Below, piece by piece: positions 59,563 through 64,000 of a stretch of DNA of 64,000 nucleotides. The DNA lies in NCBI GenBank assembly GCA_019022495.1, contig JAFEKR010000051.1, positions 1 through 64,000 of the forward strand. The letters run 5' to 3'. The first letter of the stretch is position 1, and the number at the start of each line of letters is the position of its first letter. A model generated the notes under the pieces. That model worked only from the letters and a program-made list of their open reading frames with translations. It was not told the DNA's origin and did not search any database. Position numbers and translations under genes: made by a program. The DNA comes from Epichloe hybrida (taxonomy: Eukaryota; Ascomycota; Sordariomycetes; Hypocreales; Clavicipitaceae).

Positions 59563-62472
59563 ATGGGGAGTCTATCAAGTTTCGAGCCTCGTCAGCGTTT
59601 GGATCTTCCAAACACTCCGCCTGAGCTGGCGAGCCCCAGTGCTTCGTCACTCTCTTCTCGATCTTCACCGTCCACGGAACAAGCCTGGGTCCATAGAAGC
59701 ACAACGTCACTGCTCATGTCCATTTATGACAAGGCATCTGGTGCCGACGCATCCATGGCATCTGGACATCGAGAATCCAGTCAAGATCGATCAGAGTCGA
59801 GCAACCAAGCTTCTTCACGGCAACAGCTGCCATCATTACAAAGCCTGTTCGGCCCATCATCCGCCATCCGGCCTCTTCATTCATCGGGTGGGAGGGAGAC
59901 ACCGTATCTTGCGCAGTCACCACTTGATCGACCCCGTTTCTCTCCAAGTATCGGCCCTGGTGTAAATTCGTATTTTCCTTCGTCGTCTTCTCCCCCGATC
60001 TCACAACCACGGAGCACATACGATGCACAACAAGGTGCTCAATCTTGGATTCGATCGTGCACTGGACCGCGATCTCCCGACTTCCTCGAGCAACAGGGAA
60101 GTAGATCTGACTCTCGACCTGAATCCGAAAGCAGCAAGTGGTCCGCACAGCAGGATACAAGCTATACTCTGGGTTCAAGAGACGCATTCTTCCAATCTCC
60201 AGAGGAGCGACCACGAACCCAACTTCCTACTTCCAAGGACTCACACAGAGACAACTCAAACCACAAAGTGGTAGCGTCGACTTCCAGCGCGCCGCCAACC
60301 CCAGACAGCTCTGCAGTTTCTGAAGCGGTGCCCACTAAAGATGGCCTCGGGCCAAAGATCTGGACCGGATCCCATTTCTTGCCACGATTCGTTCGTGCTG
60401 CAGAAGTTCCTGGCGAAGGCATGTGCTATTTTTATGACGACGGAGGCCACTGCAAGACTGTCATTGACGGAGAAGCCGTGAATGCTCACTGGGGGGTAAC
60501 AAAGGCAGGCAAGCCTCGCAAAAGGTTGGCCATTGCCTGCATTACTTGCAGAGAGAAGAAGATCAAGTGCGACCCTGACTATCCAAGATGCGTTCAGTGT
60601 GAAAAGTTTGGACGTGTTTGCAAGTTCAAGAACGCGTGAGTTGTCTCAAGGTATACACGTCGAAAGCGCCATTCAATATGCTGATAATTTCTTAGCCCGA
60701 GAGGTGGACACAACACGTCTCCATCTACACCACCTGCCGAGCTCGATGACAAACGCAAAGCAAATGATATACCGAGGCGGCATGACTTGGGACGTTCGCC
60801 AAGTCGATCGTCTTCTGCTTTATCGCCTCGCGTGGTGTTGCAGGAGCCGACCCCAGAGACTGGTTACGCCAATAAGAGGGTTAGACTTGGACCGAATGCA
60901 TTTTCAACAAATGGCGAGCCTCCCTTTGGGATGCTCCGACCGATGAATCATTATAAGTCGTCGCTCTCCGCAGAAAGACCTGCATCAGATGTACCTCGGA
61001 TTCCGGATGATGTTCTGCACAGAGCTTGGCGAACAGATCCATTTGTCTCTGATCCTCAGTCAATCACCACTGGTCTGTCGCAGTTTTTCGGACATATCGA
61101 CAACGCTATCGTGATTCGTTTTTTGCCAGAAGATATCTTCAAATCTTGGGTGTCCAACCCTGTGCACCAAAGAGCTCCCGAGGACATGATGCTGCTGTAT
61201 AGTGTCTTGGCTATTGGGGTTGCTCTGTCCGGAGGACCAAAACATATTGCGTATGAGTACGCGCAGGTTGCGCATTATGCCCAGAAGTCTTTGACTGAAC
61301 CTTGCCTTCAATTGATCCAAAGTAGAATACTTTTGGCCTTGTACAACATTGCGGCGTCTCGGCTCTGGGAAGCCAACGAGCTCGTTTCATCGGCCACCGC
61401 CACTGCTGCTTGTTTGCAACTGAACCAGGAACTCGATCACTCAAGAGATGCCAGACTCAAGAATTACCCATTTGGAATGACCAGGACGGGCTATGCCGAA
61501 TCCAGAAGACGAACTCTCTGGTCTTTGTTTATGCTGGAGCGACTCAGCCCGCTTTTCCCGGATCGCGCAACAATGATCCACGGAGAGGACATCTATATTC
61601 GGTTGCCGTCTGATTCGGAGAGTTTCGAGAAGCAGGTGGACGCTTGCATGCCAATGTTCAATCCATACGAAACGAGTGTTGGGGCCTTTGCCGATAAACC
61701 GTCCGACATAACATGCCACCTTATTGAGATGATTCACATTTGGTCATCTTGTCAGTCGACAATCCATCGGTTGGCCAGTAGACCTAATGTTTCTGATGCC
61801 GAAGGCGAAGGATTGAGAATTCGTACCCTGACGAAAAGAGTAAACGACTGGCACACGACTTTACCATCGAGACTTTCATTTGGTGGCTCCAACCTCGAGT
61901 CTGCTGCTTTTTCTGGCAAAGTCGGGTCATTCTTGACCATGCATTTGCTCTGTCACCACGCCCTCATCCAACTCAACCGTTATCATTTGTCAGTGCGTAA
62001 ATTTTCAGTCGAGCACCGCAATAGCCACTTTCAAAAATGTCGCCAAAACGCAAGAAGCGTCGTGGATATCGTCTACTGCTTAGATCGTATCTTGCGAATT
62101 CGTCCAGCCATCTTGAACACACCCCCACCAGCCATGGCCACGGTGGTGACAACAGCCATGGATGTCTTGACTTCGACCGGATCGTTAGGCGCAATCAATG
62201 ATACTATTGATCAGATGAGGGTGGCAATAACGTCAGTCGACAGCACTGCTCAGATTTGGGAGCAAGCCCGTACATGCCAGCAGCTTTTGGACCAACGCTT
62301 GCAGAACCTGTACCGGGTTCGTGAACAGGCCTCTCTTACGGTATCCGCCGATGATTTCCAGGTTGGAAACTTCTCCGGTGATGAATCTGGGCAGTCTCGA
62401 TGGCAAATTTATCGGCCACTTGAACAGACCTATCCCCTGGATATGGATGTGATCTGTTGCTCCCCAAACTGA
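59563..62472 (+). CDS. Zn2Cys6 transcription factor with fungal-specific regulatory domain
   Basis: Nuclear DNA-binding regulator. Exons 59563-60635 and 60696-62472 join in phase (ACKFKNA-PRGG context) to 949 aa. The binuclear zinc cluster is CITCREKKIKC plus the next three cysteines (C326, C329, C336, C343, C346, C353), spacing C-x2-C-x6-C-x6-C-x2-C-x6-C, preceded by basic KPRKR. Unusually, the cluster lies a third of the way into the protein after ~320 residues of S/P/Q-rich disorder, not at the N-terminus. A fungal-specific middle homology region follows, with ESRRRTLWSLFMLERL. The late cluster recalls the developmental regulators of the RosA/NosA group, but I hold that loosely. Targets are unknown; the upstream gene-poor region may be its promoter. 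Confidence 0.9.
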
Positions 62473-63226
62473 GTCGTCATCCCCATATTATTTTTTCGAT
62501 CTTTTTCGATCTTTCTGGATTTTCTGGATTTTCTGCATGTATCGGATTTGTATTGGTTTTGATGAACACTATCTGTGTTCATATATTCATGGGAGGCTGG
62601 CAGCCTTTGCTGTGGCACCACAGATCACGGCTGAGATCAGCCCATGCTGGAATTGCGTCGTCATGATTATGATTGATGTCTTGTTTTTGGGAAAAATTTG
62701 TGGTTGGCAACGAACAAAAGTTCGAATGACGCAATCCTCACGGATGTTGGTTTTTGTGTTTCGTTTTTGGGGCCTTCGCATGTTTGGTGGTATGGACCGC
62801 CAAGAGGCACTGATACAGATAGCCGAAAATGTATGAAGTATGCACATATACTCAGTACCCGTAAATATAGACACGATAGAATATGTGACGAGGAAACCTT
62901 GAGTGTATTGCAAATATATTTCTGAACGTGCGAGAAGTGGCAGCACCGGGTCATGCCAAGGTTGTGAGTGTGAGGTAGGAACGCGGAAGAAGGTGCTTTG
63001 GTAGGCTCTACTATCCAATCAGATCGACCCATTGGCGGACGAAGTCTGCTTAGCTCATCAGTGATCACCAATTTCAAGGACGAAGAAGGCCACGACCTAC
63101 CTGCCCTACCCAAGGCTCCTTCCTCGTTTTGCACAATGCGACACTTCCTGTAAATATAAAGGTATTAGTGAGAAGGAAAGTTGCAGTTGCTTACGCAAAA
63201 TACATCATGTTCGCGTGATCTGAAGA
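62473..63226. other. Intergenic region
   Basis: About 750 bases between two plus-strand genes, with short T-rich direct repeats right after the stop codon (TTTTTCGATC and TTTCTGGAT, each repeated at about 62,490-62,535). No gene. Confidence 0.6.
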
Positions 63227-64000
63227 ATGATTTTTCCAGATAATCCCGCCGCTTACCTACTTGGTTCGAATGGTACGTCGACTCAGTCAATGTCCGAGCC
63301 AGGGTAACTGGAACTAATTTGAGCAATCTTCTCTCCAGGCCCTGTACATGCCGTGAAATACTCAGCATCCCCTGGGTCCTATATCTTAACAGGATCTGCA
63401 GATCGTACAATTCGGCTCTACAACCCTTTCCCTGGCACTAATGTGCATGAGCCATCACCTAGTGGGAAAGCTCCTGTTCCACAGGGCCGACTCATCCAGA
63501 CCTATGCAGCCCATGGATATGAAGTTCTCAGTCTCGATGTCGCATCCGACAACGAAAGTTTCATATCCGGAGGCGGTGACCGGGCCGTCTTTCTCTGGGA
63601 TGTCGCCACAGCAGTGACGACCAGACGTTTTGGCGGCAACGCGCATGGACACACTGCGCGCATCAACTGTGTGCGTTTCGCTGGCGATGGGGGCTCGTTG
63701 GTTGTGAGCGGTGGCTTTGATACATCTACTCGAATATGGGATGTGAAGAGTGGCAGCGTAAAACCCATACAGGTGCTCGATGAGGCCCGAGATGCGATCA
63801 CCTGCCTGGTCATTCGTGGCCCCGAGGTTGTGACTGGTAGCGTTGATGGTCGCGTTCGAAGCTACGATGTGAGGATGGGCAAATGTACGACGGACGTCAT
63901 GGGTGCGAGTGTCACGAGCTTGGATATGACAAAGGATGGGAAATCCATGCTGGTGGGCACCTTGGACAGCAAGATACGGCTAATGGATCGTGACAATGGG
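63227..64000 (+). CDS. WD40 protein, WDR83/MORG1-like, cut by window end
   Basis: WD40 beta-propeller. The family includes the MAPK organizer MORG1/WDR83, also associated with the spliceosome. Exon 1 is 63227-63272 (MIFPDNPAAYLLGSN) and exon 2 begins 63339, the join giving GSNG-PVHAVKYSAS; a CTAAT branch site lies in the intron. Exon 2 is open to base 64000, so 236 residues are visible and the C-terminus lies outside. Repeats seen are SADRTIRLYNP, GGGDRAVFLWDVA, GGFDTSTRIWDVK and GSVDGRVRSYDVRMG, followed by GTLDSKIRLMDRDNG. The phrases HGYEVL, LDEARDAIT and AGSVDGRVR-like blocks match WDR83 closely. Confidence 0.9.

Overview
This window is nuclear DNA of a filamentous ascomycete, most likely a Sordariomycete and probably Hypocreales. 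The genes carry short introns with GT..AG borders and CTAAC/CTAAT-like branch points. The proteins are typical of fungi (B-type cyclin, Aralar-type carrier, mitochondrial leucyl-tRNA synthetase, Zn2Cys6 regulator). A 7.5-kb block of extreme A+T content carries the C-to-T and G-to-A scars of repeat-induced point mutation (RIP). I support sixteen protein-coding genes; all exon joins were worked out by eye from reading frame and splice signals. I found no tRNA, rRNA or CRISPR array.

Layout. 1-5,475 is gene-free and holds several short tandem arrays. 5,476-15,928 is a run of plus-strand genes: B-type cyclin, Ca-regulated aspartate/glutamate carrier, a secreted protein built of Kex2-cut repeats, and a cystinosin-like PQ-loop transporter. 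15,929-18,575 holds a ~100-bp tandem repeat and a Q/N-rich orphan gene. 19,217-29,251 is an accessory block of five genes: homocysteine S-methyltransferase, Baeyer-Villiger-type monooxygenase, an unrecognised protein with a conserved HDYFGH block, an ATP-grasp ligase and a POT/PTR peptide transporter. 29,590-37,080 is the RIP-mutated block, in which a dead PIF1/Helitron-type helicase can still be read on the minus strand. 37,709-47,937 returns to housekeeping genes: mitochondrial LeuRS, a MET12-type methylenetetrahydrofolate reductase, a fungal nuclear-type hypothetical protein and an ANY1/PQLC1-like PQ-loop protein. 47,938-59,562 is an 11.6-kb stretch without a supportable gene; it contains a 266-bp MITE with a TA target duplication and several tandem repeats. 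59,563-64,000 holds a Zn2Cys6 transcription factor and the 5' two-thirds of a WDR83/MORG1-like WD40 gene cut by the window edge.

How the genes may work together. The five-gene block has two divergent gene pairs. Both shared promoters contain 11-bp-period tandem arrays with a common GCTGACGG core. The block has an amide-forming ligase, an oxygenase, a methyltransferase and a peptide transporter but no PKS or NRPS, and it abuts RIP-mutated transposon DNA. I propose it as a small backbone-less biosynthetic cluster. This is inference from content, layout and promoter repeats, not proof.
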